DNA of 64,000 nt, from the NCBI RefSeq assembly GCF_009604375.1, contig NZ_WEGH01000004.1:496001-560000 (forward strand), in the 5' to 3' direction. The stretch comes from Actinomadura macrotermitis. Its GTDB lineage: Bacteria; Actinomycetota; Actinomycetes; Streptosporangiales; Streptosporangiaceae. Positions 48,048 through 55,985 of this stretch are shown here, one piece after another (position 1 is the stretch's first letter; each line of letters starts with the position of its first letter). The notes beneath the pieces were generated by a model, which was given only the letters and a program-made list of their open reading frames with translations, was not told the DNA's origin and ran no database searches. The position numbers and the translations under genes were made by a program.

Positions 48048-49747
48048 CGCGCCTCGGCCACCGCCCGCGCGACCGCGTCGGCGAGCAGCGCCGGCGCGAG
48101 CCGTCCGGGCTCCAGCAGCGCGCCGGCGCGGGCCCGCGCGGCGTCGTCCACCGCGCCGGCCGAGGCGATCAGCACCACGGCGGCGTCCGGCGCCAGGGCG
48201 CGCAGGACGTCGCGGACGCCGGTGCCGGCCAGGCCGCCGAGCAGCACCAGGTCGGGCGGGTCTGCGGCGGCCAGCGACCGGGCCTCCCGGGCGTCGGCGG
48301 CCTCGCTGACGCGTCCGGCGGCCTCGCCGAGCATGCGGCGCAGCACCTCCCGGACCGTGTCGTCGCCGCCCGCGATCAGGGCGTGGGCGATGCCGAGGTC
48401 GGCCAGGGCGCGGTGCGGGGGCAGCCGCAGGGTCACCGTGGTGCCGGCGCCGGCCTCGCTGTCGAGCAGCAGGTCCCCGCCGAGCGCGCGGGCCAGCCGG
48501 CGGGAGTAGGTCAGGCCGAGCCCCGTCCCGCCGGGTTTGCCGCCCGGCACCTGGTAGAACTCCTCGAAGACCCGTTCCTGCTCGTGGACCGGGATCCCGA
48601 TGCCGGTGTCGGCGACGACGAAGTCCAGGTGGTCGGGACCCGACCGCACGGTCAGCCGCACCTCGCCCTCGTCGGTGAACCTGATCCCGTTGCTCAGCAG
48701 GTTGCGCAGGACGCGCGACAGCATCAGCTCGTCGGTGACCACCACGCCGTCGTCCGGGGCGCCGGCGGCGTCCACCCGCAGGTCCACCCCGGCCTGCTGC
48801 GCCATGGGCGCGAGCAGCTCCGACAGCTGCCGCAGCAGCGGCGCCACCTCCACCGGGGCCCGGTGCGGGGCGAGCCCGCCCTGTTCGGCCTTGGCCATGT
48901 CCAGCAGCTCGTTCACCAGCGACAGCAGGGTCTGGCCGGCGTCGCCGATCAGTGTGATCTGGTGCCGCTGCTCCCCGGTGAGGGGGTCGGCGGCGGGGTC
49001 CAGCAGCAGCCGGCTGAGGCCGATGACGCCGTTGACGGGGGTGCGCAGCTCGTGGCTGATGCTCGCCCAGAAGCGGTTCTTGGCCGTGCCCGCCTCCCGG
49101 AGCTGGTCGGACTTCTCCTCCAGCTCGGCGTACAGGGCCACCACGCCGCGGTTGGTCTCCTCCAGCTCGGTGGACAGCTCGTTGTACAGCGCCACCACGC
49201 CCTGGTTGGTCTCCTCCAGCTCGCTGTTGAGGGACCGCAGCTCCTCGCTCTGCCGCCGGAGGTCTCCCAGGGCCTGCACCAGGTCGGCGTTCTGCGTCCG
49301 CAGCTCCTCCAGGGCGGTCACCGGCCGCAGCCGCCGCAGCCGCACGCGCAGCGCCTCCAGCTCCGGGCCGCTCGGCCGGGGGGTGCCGGCGGGCAGGTTC
49401 TTGCGAAGCCGGACGGCCCGCCGGGCGGCCCCGCCCGTCTCCTCGACCGCGTCCATCAGCCGCGCGGCGGCGGCCTTGCTCTCCACGAGGCGGTCCGCGC
49501 CGGCCGGCGGTGTGAAGGCGAGCTCGACCACCAGCGCCGGCGCCGGGGCCGGTTCGAGCTGGAAGGCCACCGAGACCTCGCCGGAGCAGGCGAACAGCTC
49601 CCGGCCGACCTCGCTGAGCGCCGTGGCGACGCGGACCTGGTCCTGGGCGTCCAGGCCGGCCGCGGCGGCCACCTGGCGCCCGGTCCGGCGGACGGCGAAC
49701 ACGCCCTCCTCGTCGGCGATCTGGAAGCGCAGCAGCTGTTCGGGCAT
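48044..49747 (-). CDS. Hybrid histidine kinase with degenerate receiver
   Basis: 567 residues, no membrane segment. An N-terminal GHKL-like domain (VRVATALSEVGRELFACSG) resembles the RsbT-type ATPase but lacks a clear N-box. A coiled coil (about 145-222) contains a tandem repeat ELEETNQGVVALY and ELEETNRGVVALY. Then comes the kinase core: ISHELRTPVNGVIGLSRLLL (H232) and the N-box VLRNLLSNGIRFT, with GTGLGLTYSRRLA. The C-terminal receiver-like domain has DLVLLGGLAGT, with Gly where the phospho-Asp belongs, so it cannot be phosphorylated normally. It should phosphorylate the downstream REC-GAF-PP2C protein. Confidence 0.85.
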   Translation of the reverse strand: MPEQLLRFQIADEEGVFAVRRTGRQVAAAAGLDAQDQVRVATALSEVGRELFACSGEVSVAFQLEPAPAPALVVELAFTPPAGADRLVESKAAAARLMDAVEETGGAARRAVRLRKNLPAGTPRPSGPELEALRVRLRRLRPVTALEELRTQNADLVQALGDLRRQSEELRSLNSELEETNQGVVALYNELSTELEETNRGVVALYAELEEKSDQLREAGTAKNRFWASISHELRTPVNGVIGLSRLLLDPAADPLTGEQRHQITLIGDAGQTLLSLVNELLDMAKAEQGGLAPHRAPVEVAPLLRQLSELLAPMAQQAGVDLRVDAAGAPDDGVVVTDELMLSRVLRNLLSNGIRFTDEGEVRLTVRSGPDHLDFVVADTGIGIPVHEQERVFEEFYQVPGGKPGGTGLGLTYSRRLARALGGDLLLDSEAGAGTTVTLRLPPHRALADLGIAHALIAGGDDTVREVLRRMLGEAAGRVSEAADAREARSLAAADPPDLVLLGGLAGTGVRDVLRALAPDAAVVLIASAGAVDDAARARAGALLEPGRLAPALLADAVARAVAEAR

Positions 49748-49752
49748 CGGGC

Positions 49753-50811
49753 TCACGCCCGGCCCGACGTCGTCACGACGAGGACGCAGCGGTCGTCGTG
49801 GCGCACCCCGGCGTCGCGCAGCAGGTCGGCGGCGATCAGCAGCGGGTCGCGGCCGAGGCCGGGCCGCCCGGCGGCGGCCCACTTGTCGGTCACCCCGTCC
49901 GAGTGCAGCACCACGGCCGCGCCCCGGGGCAGGTCGTAGGCGTGCTCGCGCACCGTCCTGCCCTGCGCCCCGGCGATCCCGGGCACCGAGATCATGCCGT
50001 GCCGGCGGTCGGCCCCGACGATCCAGCCGGCGACGTTGCCGAGCCCGGCGAACCGTACCGCGCCCGCCGCCGGGTCGATCGCGGCCACCGCGACGGCGCC
50101 GCCCCTGGTCGAGCCGAGCCGCCGGTGCACCTGCCGCAGGAGGTCGGCGGGACGGGCCGGCAGCGCGGCCTCCCGCAGCACCTGGATCGCCTCGCGCGCC
50201 GCGCGGGCCGCCAGCGGCCCGTGGCCGAGGCCGTCGCACAGCATCGCGTAGACCGTCCCCTCGTGCAGGCGCGCGATATAGGCGTCGCCGCACTCCTGCT
50301 CCCCCTCGATCGGCCGGGTCAGCCCGGCGAACGGCGGATCGAGCAGCGCCGGAACCGTCGCCCGGCCGGCGGGGTCGGCGAACCGCGCGAACAGCACGGT
50401 GCCGACCCCCGGCAGCGAGTGCAGCCCGCTGCGGTCGGCGAGCCGCTCGATGGCCCCGAGCCCGATCCCGAGGGTGCCGCTGGAGGAGTAGCCGTCCAGC
50501 CGGGCGCCGGGCACGTCGGCGATGCCGGGCCCCCGGTCGATGCAGACGGCCTCCAGCACGGCGTCCCCGCCGATCCGGACCGTCCGCAGCAGCATCTCGC
50601 CCCGCTCGGCGTACTTGATCAGGTTGGTGGCCGCCTCCGTCACCGCGAGCTGCACCGGCCCCACGCGCGCCGGCGCGAAGCCCAGCTGCTCCGCCAGCCG
50701 GGTCGCGCGGCGCCGCACCCCGGCGACCGCGCTCTGCTCCTCGACCCGGACCCACTCCGCGTCGCCGTCCAGGGAGCCGCTCGTCCAGCCGGCGCCGGTC
50801 AGCGGGTCCAC
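49753..50811 (-). CDS. GHKL ATPase-PP2C fusion (RsbT/RsbX-like)
   Basis: 352 residues from GTG 50811, overlapping the rsbT stop by 13 bp. The N-terminal half is an HATPase domain (N-box AVTEAATNLIKYAERGEMLL, then DRGPGIADVPG). The C-terminal half is a SpoIIE-like phosphatase (YAMLCDGLGHGPLAARAARE; VVLHSDGVTDKW). In Bacillus, RsbX is a separate phosphatase that resets the stressosome by dephosphorylating RsbR and RsbS; a fused ATPase could add kinase activity. Serine/threonine rather than histidine chemistry is expected. It sits between rsbT and the histidine kinase. Confidence 0.85.
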   Translation of the reverse strand: MDPLTGAGWTSGSLDGDAEWVRVEEQSAVAGVRRRATRLAEQLGFAPARVGPVQLAVTEAATNLIKYAERGEMLLRTVRIGGDAVLEAVCIDRGPGIADVPGARLDGYSSSGTLGIGLGAIERLADRSGLHSLPGVGTVLFARFADPAGRATVPALLDPPFAGLTRPIEGEQECGDAYIARLHEGTVYAMLCDGLGHGPLAARAAREAIQVLREAALPARPADLLRQVHRRLGSTRGGAVAVAAIDPAAGAVRFAGLGNVAGWIVGADRRHGMISVPGIAGAQGRTVREHAYDLPRGAAVVLHSDGVTDKWAAAGRPGLGRDPLLIAADLLRDAGVRHDDRCVLVVTTSGRA

Positions 50812-51209
50812 TTGGTCACCGTCACCGTGGTGCCCCTCCCGACCTCGGTCTCCAGTGCGAACTCGTCGGCCAGGCGCCGCGCGCCGGGCAGGCCGAGGCC
50901 CATGCCGCTCCCGCTCGTCCACCCCTCGACCAACGCCTGCTCCACGTCGGCGATCCCGGGCCCGGTGTCGCTGAACACCAGCCGCACGCCCGCCCGTCCC
51001 CGCGCGTTGACGACGGACTCCACCCGGCCGGTGCCGCCCCCGCCGTGCACCAGGGTGTTGCGGGCCAGCTCGCTGGCCGCGGTGACGATCTTGGTCTGGT
51101 CCACCAGCGACATCCCGGCGGCCGCCGCGGCGGCCCGCACCGCCTGCCGCATCCGGACCACGTCCTCGCTGGAGGCGATCGGGACGGCCCCCTCCGGCGG
51201 GCCGGTCAC
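50799..51209 (-). CDS. rsbT: Serine/threonine kinase RsbT
   Basis: 136 residues, GTG start overlapping the rsbS stop (GTGA). A single GHKL ATPase domain with N-box VTAASELARNTLVHGGGG, G1 box VFSDTGPGIADVEQA and G2 SGSGMGLGLPGARRL. RsbT phosphorylates RsbR and RsbS in the stressosome and, once released, activates a downstream phosphatase. The three-gene order rsbR-rsbS-rsbT is the standard stressosome module. Confidence 0.93.
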   Translation of the reverse strand: MTGPPEGAVPIASSEDVVRMRQAVRAAAAAAGMSLVDQTKIVTAASELARNTLVHGGGGTGRVESVVNARGRAGVRLVFSDTGPGIADVEQALVEGWTSGSGMGLGLPGARRLADEFALETEVGRGTTVTVTKWTR

Positions 51210-51592
51210 CGGGTGCCCACGGCGCCCGGCCGGGCGCCGGGCAGCGGCGCGCCGAGCAGCCGCATCCCCTTCTCCAGGTCCAGCGCGGTGCGCACGCCGC
51301 CGAGCGACAGCCCGAGCTCCACCAGCGTGATCGCCACCGCCGGGCGCATCCCCACCACCACGGTCTCGGCGTCCATCAGCCGCGACATCGAGGCGATGGT
51401 GGCGAACATCCGGCCGATGAAGGAGTCGACGATGTCCACCGCGGTGATGTCGATGATCACACCGCGGGCGCCCGTCTTGACGATGCGGTCGGCCAGGTCC
51501 TCCTGCAGCGCGAGCACGGTCTGGTCCTGCAGGTCGATCTGGATCGACACCAGCAGGACCTCACCGATCTTCAGAATCGGCACCCGCTCCAT
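51206..51592 (-). CDS. rsbS: Stressosome scaffold STAS protein RsbS
   Basis: 128 residues, a lone STAS domain (start MERVPILKIGEVLLVSIQID). The phosphorylation serine is present in DIVDSFIGRM (S57, matching S59 of B. subtilis). Unphosphorylated RsbS holds RsbT; phosphorylation releases it. The ATG shares a base with the rsbR stop (TGATG) and the 3' end overlaps rsbT. The C-terminal 15 residues (PLPGARPGAVGTR) look disordered. Confidence 0.93.
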   Translation of the reverse strand: MERVPILKIGEVLLVSIQIDLQDQTVLALQEDLADRIVKTGARGVIIDITAVDIVDSFIGRMFATIASMSRLMDAETVVVGMRPAVAITLVELGLSLGGVRTALDLEKGMRLLGAPLPGARPGAVGTR

Positions 51593-52428
51593 CAGGCGCC
51601 CGCCCCCTCGGACAGGCGGATGCCGCTGCGCCCCAGCGCGTAGGCCAGCGCGTCGGCCAGGGTCGCCTTCGTCTCGATGTCGCCGAACTCGATCCCGAGC
51701 GCCACGATCGTCTGGGCGATCTGCGGCCGGATGCCGGAGATGACGCAGTCGGTGCCCATCAGCCGGGCCGCCATCACCGTCTTCAGCAGGTGCTGGGCGA
51801 CCTCGGTGTCCACCGCCGGCACGCCGGTGATGTCGATCACCGCGAACTGCGAGCCGGTCTCCACCAGCCGCTCCAGCAGCGTCTCCATCACCACCTGCGT
51901 GCGGGCCGAGTCCAGCGTGCCGACCAGCGGCACGCCGAGGATGCCGTCCCACAGCTTCACCACCGGCGTGGACAGCTCCAGCAGCTGCTCCATCTGGTCG
52001 GCGATGATCTGCTCGCGCGCGGCGGAGTAGGTCTCGAAGGTCACCAGGCCGAGATCGTCGACCCGGGAGGAGAAGCCGATGAACTCGCTGTAGGCGTCCA
52101 CGTCGCCGGTGGCCCCGACCTGCTCCAGGACCGCCTGCTTGAGCGCGAACACGCTGAGCGCGGTCTCGCTCGGGCTGAACCCCTGCCGGGCCCGGTTGCG
52201 CGAGATCTCACCCAGCGCCGCCCGCAGCTCCGCGCCGGCCCCGCCGGCCTCCTCGCCGACCGTCCGCTCGATCAGGTCGTACAGCTCGGTCAGCTCGGCC
52301 CTCAGCTCCCGCTCGGTGATCCGGCCGCGCACCCCCTCGGCGGCCAGCGCCACCCAGCGCCCGAGCACGGCGTCCCGCCGGGAGCGCAACAGCTCCGGAA
52401 GATGGGCCTTCTCCACGCCACCACTCAA
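51592..52428 (-). CDS. rsbR: Stressosome sensor RsbR
   Basis: 278 residues. An N-terminal non-heme globin-like sensor domain (residues 1-140) is joined by a helix (EQIIADQMEQLLELSTPVVK) to a STAS domain. Threonines at the two regulatory positions are kept: VDTEVA (T208) and IAQTIVALGI (T240). TTG 52428 is chosen as start because GGGAG stands 6 bases upstream; GTG 52416 is the alternative. It is the first gene of the six-gene operon and would form the sensor turrets of the stressosome. Confidence 0.9.
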   Translation of the reverse strand: MSGGVEKAHLPELLRSRRDAVLGRWVALAAEGVRGRITERELRAELTELYDLIERTVGEEAGGAGAELRAALGEISRNRARQGFSPSETALSVFALKQAVLEQVGATGDVDAYSEFIGFSSRVDDLGLVTFETYSAAREQIIADQMEQLLELSTPVVKLWDGILGVPLVGTLDSARTQVVMETLLERLVETGSQFAVIDITGVPAVDTEVAQHLLKTVMAARLMGTDCVISGIRPQIAQTIVALGIEFGDIETKATLADALAYALGRSGIRLSEGAGA

Positions 52429-52570
52429 CGACCGCTCCCGTCAGCAGGATTTCACGTATGCACATGCATGCAACGCTGTTGTTAAGGAGGGTACAGGCCG
52501 ATATGAGTGATGCTCGGATCAGCGGCCGCAGTCCGTGCGGCCGGCCCGGCGGGGACTCCGCCGGTGCCGC

Positions 52571-53368
52571 CTAGCGCTTGCGGGCGAGGCCGGTGTAGTG
52601 GAGCCGCTCGGCGACCGACAGCTCGTCCGGGACGGGTCCCTCGGGGCGCCAGTACGGGTTCGGCACGACGCCCGGGTCCAGCAGCTCGTAGCCGTCGAAG
52701 AAGGCGGCGATCTCCCGCTCGGTGCGGAACCGGCCCGTGCCGAGCAGCCGCAGGAACCGCTCCTGCAGCTCCTTGGCCACCGGCCCGAAGTCGCAGAAGT
52801 GCGTGACGAACACCAGGCTGCCGGACGGGACGGCGTCCATGTAGGCGTCCAGAATCCCCTTGGGGTCCTCGTCGTCGTGCAGGTGGTGCAGGATCGCCAC
52901 CAGCATGACGCCGACGGGCTCGGCGAAGTCGATCAGGCGGGCGACGTCGGGGTGGCCGAGCACGGCCGCCGGGTCGCGCAGGTCGGCGGTGATCACGGCG
53001 GTGCGGTCGTCCTCGGCCAGCAGGGCCCGGCCGTGCGCGAGCACGATCGGGTCCTTGTCGACGTAGACCACGTGCGCGTCCGGCGCGACGTCCCGCACGG
53101 CCTGGTGGGTGTTCTCCGCCGACGGCAGGCCGGCGCCGAGGTCCAGGAACTGGCGGACGCCGAGCCCGGCCATGACGCGGGCGCCCCGGCCGAGGGTGTC
53201 CCGGTTGACGCGGGCCGCGCTCAGGATCTCCGGCATCCCCTCCTGCAGCCGGGTGAGCGCGACGCGGTCGATCTCGAAGTTGTCCTTGCCGCCGAGGGCG
53301 GCGTCGTAGACCCGTGCGACGCTCGGCCGGCTGAGGTCGATCTCCTGCGGTGCCTGTTCTCCGGGCAT
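52571..53368 (-). CDS. SAM-dependent methyltransferase of the PF04672 family
   Basis: 265 residues. The start IDLSRPSVARVYDAALGGKD NF is the signature of this actinomycete-specific family, followed by the SAM site FLDLGAGLPSAENTHQ and VVYVDKDPIVLAHGRAL. The C-terminus (VPNPYWRPEGP) is also typical. The substrate is unknown for the family, which occurs in many copies in actinomycete genomes, often near regulatory genes. It is 142 bp downstream of rsbR and transcribed in the same direction but is probably a separate unit. Confidence 0.88.
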   Translation of the reverse strand: MPGEQAPQEIDLSRPSVARVYDAALGGKDNFEIDRVALTRLQEGMPEILSAARVNRDTLGRGARVMAGLGVRQFLDLGAGLPSAENTHQAVRDVAPDAHVVYVDKDPIVLAHGRALLAEDDRTAVITADLRDPAAVLGHPDVARLIDFAEPVGVMLVAILHHLHDDEDPKGILDAYMDAVPSGSLVFVTHFCDFGPVAKELQERFLRLLGTGRFRTEREIAAFFDGYELLDPGVVPNPYWRPEGPVPDELSVAERLHYTGLARKR

Positions 53369-53503
53369 GCGGGTCTCCGAATCGGCCGGCGTGGGCGGTC
53401 CTGGCGGAACGAGGAGATCATATAGACGCGGCCGCCGTCTTTTGTGGGCGAAGGGGAAAGGCCCCCGTCCATCGGCCGGTTACGGATGGGCCAGAATGGG
53501 GCC

Positions 53504-54205
53504 ATGGAACCGGTGGCGGAGGACTGGCAGCGGGCGCTGGCGATCGTGGCGCATCCCGACGACCTCGAGTACGGCTGCTCGACGGCGATCGCCAAGTGGA
53601 CCGCGCAGGGCAGGTCGGTCGTGGAGGTGCTGGCCACCCGCGGCGAGGCCGGCATCGACTCGATGGACCCCGAGGAGGTCGCCCGCATCCGCACCGAGGA
53701 GCAGATCGAGGCGGCCCGCCGGGTCGGCGTGGACACCGTGGAGTTCCTGGACCTGCCCGACGGCGTGCTGGAGTACGGGCTGCCGCTGCGCCGCGCGCTC
53801 GCCGCGGTGATCCGGCGGCACCGGCCCGAGGTGGTCCTCTCGGTGAACTTCCGCGAGACCTTCCCCGGCGGGGCCTTCAACATGGCCGACCACCGGGCGC
53901 TCGGCCTGGCGGCGGTGGACGCCGTCCGCGACGCCGCCAACCGCTGGGTGTTCCGCGACCTCGGCCTGGAGCCGTGGCAGGGCGTGCGGTTCGTGCTGCT
54001 CGGCGGGTCGCCGCAGCCCACGCACTACGTGGACGTCACCGGGCATCTGGACGCCGGCGTCGCCTCGCTGCGCGCGCACCGGGTCTACTTCGACAACCTC
54101 GGCGCGGACTTCGACCCCGAGGCGTTCCTGACCGGCATCGTCGAGCCGCTCGGACGCACCGTCGGCGTCACCCACGCGATGCCGTTCGAGCTCATCGAGA
54201 GCTGA
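53504..54205 (+). CDS. PIG-L family deacetylase
   Basis: 233 residues. The metal motif AHPDDLEYGCS is the hallmark AHPDD of N-acetylglucosaminyl-type deacetylases (MshB, Mca, BshB), with the later NMADHRALGLAA histidine as third ligand. The start is ATG 53504 after GGGG. Members remove an acetyl or amide group from sugar amines or thiol cofactors such as mycothiol; this one is not clearly MshB or Mca. It is divergent from the methyltransferase gene. Confidence 0.88.
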   Translation: MEPVAEDWQRALAIVAHPDDLEYGCSTAIAKWTAQGRSVVEVLATRGEAGIDSMDPEEVARIRTEEQIEAARRVGVDTVEFLDLPDGVLEYGLPLRRALAAVIRRHRPEVVLSVNFRETFPGGAFNMADHRALGLAAVDAVRDAANRWVFRDLGLEPWQGVRFVLLGGSPQPTHYVDVTGHLDAGVASLRAHRVYFDNLGADFDPEAFLTGIVEPLGRTVGVTHAMPFELIES

Positions 54206-54253
54206 CCGGGCCCGTCGAGGACCGGCGGGGTTCTCCGGGAGAGCGGCCGGAGG

Positions 54254-54334
54254 TCAGTGCCTGGCGTTCGGCCGCTTGCCCTTGTTCGCCTTGCCGCGCT
54301 TGCGGGAACGGCGTTTGCGGGTCTTCTTCGACAT
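54254..54334 (-). CDS. Ribosomal protein bL37
   Basis: A 26-residue, highly basic peptide: MSKKTRKRRSRKRGKANKG then KRPNARH. The pattern of clustered Arg/Lys followed by ANxGKRPN matches bL37, the small actinobacterial 50S subunit protein first seen in mycobacterial ribosome structures. It binds rRNA in the large subunit. ATG 54334 is preceded by GAGGG and by CAGGG. It stands alone and would be missed by normal size cut-offs. A longer reading upstream is not coding. Confidence 0.8.
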   Translation of the reverse strand: MSKKTRKRRSRKRGKANKGKRPNARH

Positions 54335-54548
54335 GCCCTGATTGACCCTCGGCACGGCCGTCCTGGCAACCCTCGGAACCAGCCGGTTCCGGACGGGGAC
54401 GCACCGGGCGCACCCCCTGCGCCACTCCGGCACCATGATCCACGATCTCCCGCCATCCCCCTGACGCCCCAGCGTCACCGGCCATTCAAACAGACGTTAT
54501 TGTCTGTCGGGCAAGGGTGTTTGTTCGACCCCGAGCCAGGAGAAACGC

Positions 54549-55097
54549 ATGCGCAGATTCGCCGCTGTGGCGATCACATCCGGAGCCCTGATCGCAGGGC
54601 TCACCACGACGGCCGCCCCCGCCGTCGCCGCACCGGCCCCCGGTCCCGGCGTCGCGGCCGTCACCGAGCAGCAGGGCACGATCGCGAAGAGGTCCGTCCT
54701 CGCCCAGGCCGAGCGCGAAGGCCGGCCCTACAGCGCCAAGGAGACCGCGGCCATCCGGCGGGCCACGGTGTGCCGCTGGTACGAGCGCACCCAGGGCCGC
54801 AAGAAGTCCCGGCACGGGCGCTGGCTGATCAACGTCAAGAACCGCCTCACCTGGTGCTACGACGGCCTGCACGTCGTCTCGTACCGGGCGAACTTCAGCG
54901 CCTACACCTACAGCAAGCGTGTCTGGAAGTGGCGCGGCTGGAACAAGAAGCGCGCGACCCACACCGGCACGTGGAGCTCGGTCACGAGCGAGGTGGAGGG
55001 CCGGTTCTACTACACCGGCAACCGCCGGACCTACCGGCCGTGGATCACCATCATGGGCGCCTTCGACGGCCGCTACCACTACTGGTACGGCGGCTGA
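54549..55097 (+). CDS. Secreted hypothetical protein
   Basis: 182 residues. A signal peptide (FAAVAITSGALIAGLTTTAA) is cleaved near AVAAP. The mature part is small and basic, rich in Trp, Tyr and Arg (KSRHGRWLINVKNRLTWCYD; KRVWKWRGWNKKRA), with two cysteines that can form one disulfide. The C-terminus is FDGRYHYWYGG. I recognise no family. Its aromatic-rich beta-like make-up suggests an extracellular binding or structural protein. A very strong hairpin follows its stop. Confidence 0.7.
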   Translation: MRRFAAVAITSGALIAGLTTTAAPAVAAPAPGPGVAAVTEQQGTIAKRSVLAQAEREGRPYSAKETAAIRRATVCRWYERTQGRKKSRHGRWLINVKNRLTWCYDGLHVVSYRANFSAYTYSKRVWKWRGWNKKRATHTGTWSSVTSEVEGRFYYTGNRRTYRPWITIMGAFDGRYHYWYGG

Positions 55098-55115
55098 CGG
55101 TTCCCCCGCGATGAC

Positions 55116-55152
55116 GAAGACCCCGCCACGGCGCTGCCGTGGCGGGGTCTTC
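55116..55152. terminator. Perfect 17-bp hairpin
   Basis: GAAGACCCCGCCACGGC (55116-55132) pairs with 55136-55152 over a 3-base loop. It separates the secreted-protein gene from the convergent DUF3710 gene and marks the right edge of the 20-kb inserted segment. Confidence 0.85.
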
Positions 55153-55163
55153 CCATGCCGGGA

Positions 55164-55982
55164 TCAGCGGACCTCGGTGATCTCCGGGCCGCGCTCAAAA
55201 GGGTCGAACGTCTGCGCGTTCTCCTCTTCCCCCTCGCCGGCCTCGCTGAACTCCTTGGGGATCTCCAGCGGGAGCAGGTCGCGCGGCGGCATCGGGGCGT
55301 CACCGCGCACGACGACGATGCCGCGGAACACGTCCTCCAGGACCTGCCACTGCTCCTCGTCCTCGATCGCGGCGCCCTGCACCACGGCCTGCAGGAACCA
55401 GCGGGGGCCGTCCACGCCGATGAAGCGGATGATCTGCGGCGCCCAGCCCTGCTCGACGAACTCGGCCGGGATCTGCTCCTTGACCTCCTCGGGCATCTCC
55501 GCGAGGACCTCTTCGGTCAGCGCGGCCGGCACCATCGCCAGCAGTTCGGGGCCGAACGGGCCCTCGCCCTCCTGGGTCTGGCCGCCGGCCTCCTCGGTGA
55601 TGTCCTTGGCGGTCTCGCGCCGCACGTCCTCCCAGATGCCGCTGCGCTTCGGCGCGGCGAACACCTGCAGCTGCATGGCGCTCTCGGCGTACTGCACCAG
55701 GATCGCGACGGGGCGCCCGTCCAGCGGGTTGCCCTCCTCGTCGACCTCGGTCGCCTCGAAGTTCACCTGGAAGCCAAGGCCCGGCGCGACCGGGACCTGC
55801 ACCGACCCGAAGTCCAGCCGCTGCAGCTCGGGGTAGGACTCCTCCGAGTCCCAGGGGCCGCCCTCGGCGGGGGCCGCCTTCGCGGGAGCCTCGTCGACCT
55901 CGTCGGCCGTCTCTGCCTGCACGTCGGTCTGCTCGGGATCCTTACCCGGCTCCTCGGCCTGCCGGCGACGTCCAAAAGCCAC
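55164..55982 (-). CDS. DUF3710 protein
   Basis: 272 residues, acidic N-terminus (TDVQAETADEVDEAPAKAAP) and a conserved core: SYPELQRLDFGSVQVPVAP, LQVFAAPKRSGIWEDVRRET, and IRFIGVDGPRWFLQAVVQGA. This is the DUF3710 protein found directly after dut in actinobacteria (Rv2696c position). Its function is unknown. It follows dut by 3 bp and is surely cotranscribed with it. Confidence 0.9.
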   Translation of the reverse strand: MAFGRRRQAEEPGKDPEQTDVQAETADEVDEAPAKAAPAEGGPWDSEESYPELQRLDFGSVQVPVAPGLGFQVNFEATEVDEEGNPLDGRPVAILVQYAESAMQLQVFAAPKRSGIWEDVRRETAKDITEEAGGQTQEGEGPFGPELLAMVPAALTEEVLAEMPEEVKEQIPAEFVEQGWAPQIIRFIGVDGPRWFLQAVVQGAAIEDEEQWQVLEDVFRGIVVVRGDAPMPPRDLLPLEIPKEFSEAGEGEEENAQTFDPFERGPEITEVR

Positions 55983-55985
55983 GAC

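Noticed and set aside
52504..52572. 23-codon frame MSDARISGRSPCG after AAGGAGGG
   Set aside because: Ribosome binding site is too far from the ATG (about 13 bases), and the frame ends inside the neighbouring methyltransferase stop; more likely chance.
35110..55150. Integrative element or prophage as source of the 20-kb segment
   Set aside because: No integrase, recombinase, tRNA gene, transfer gene or phage structural gene is present; only gene order suggests insertion.
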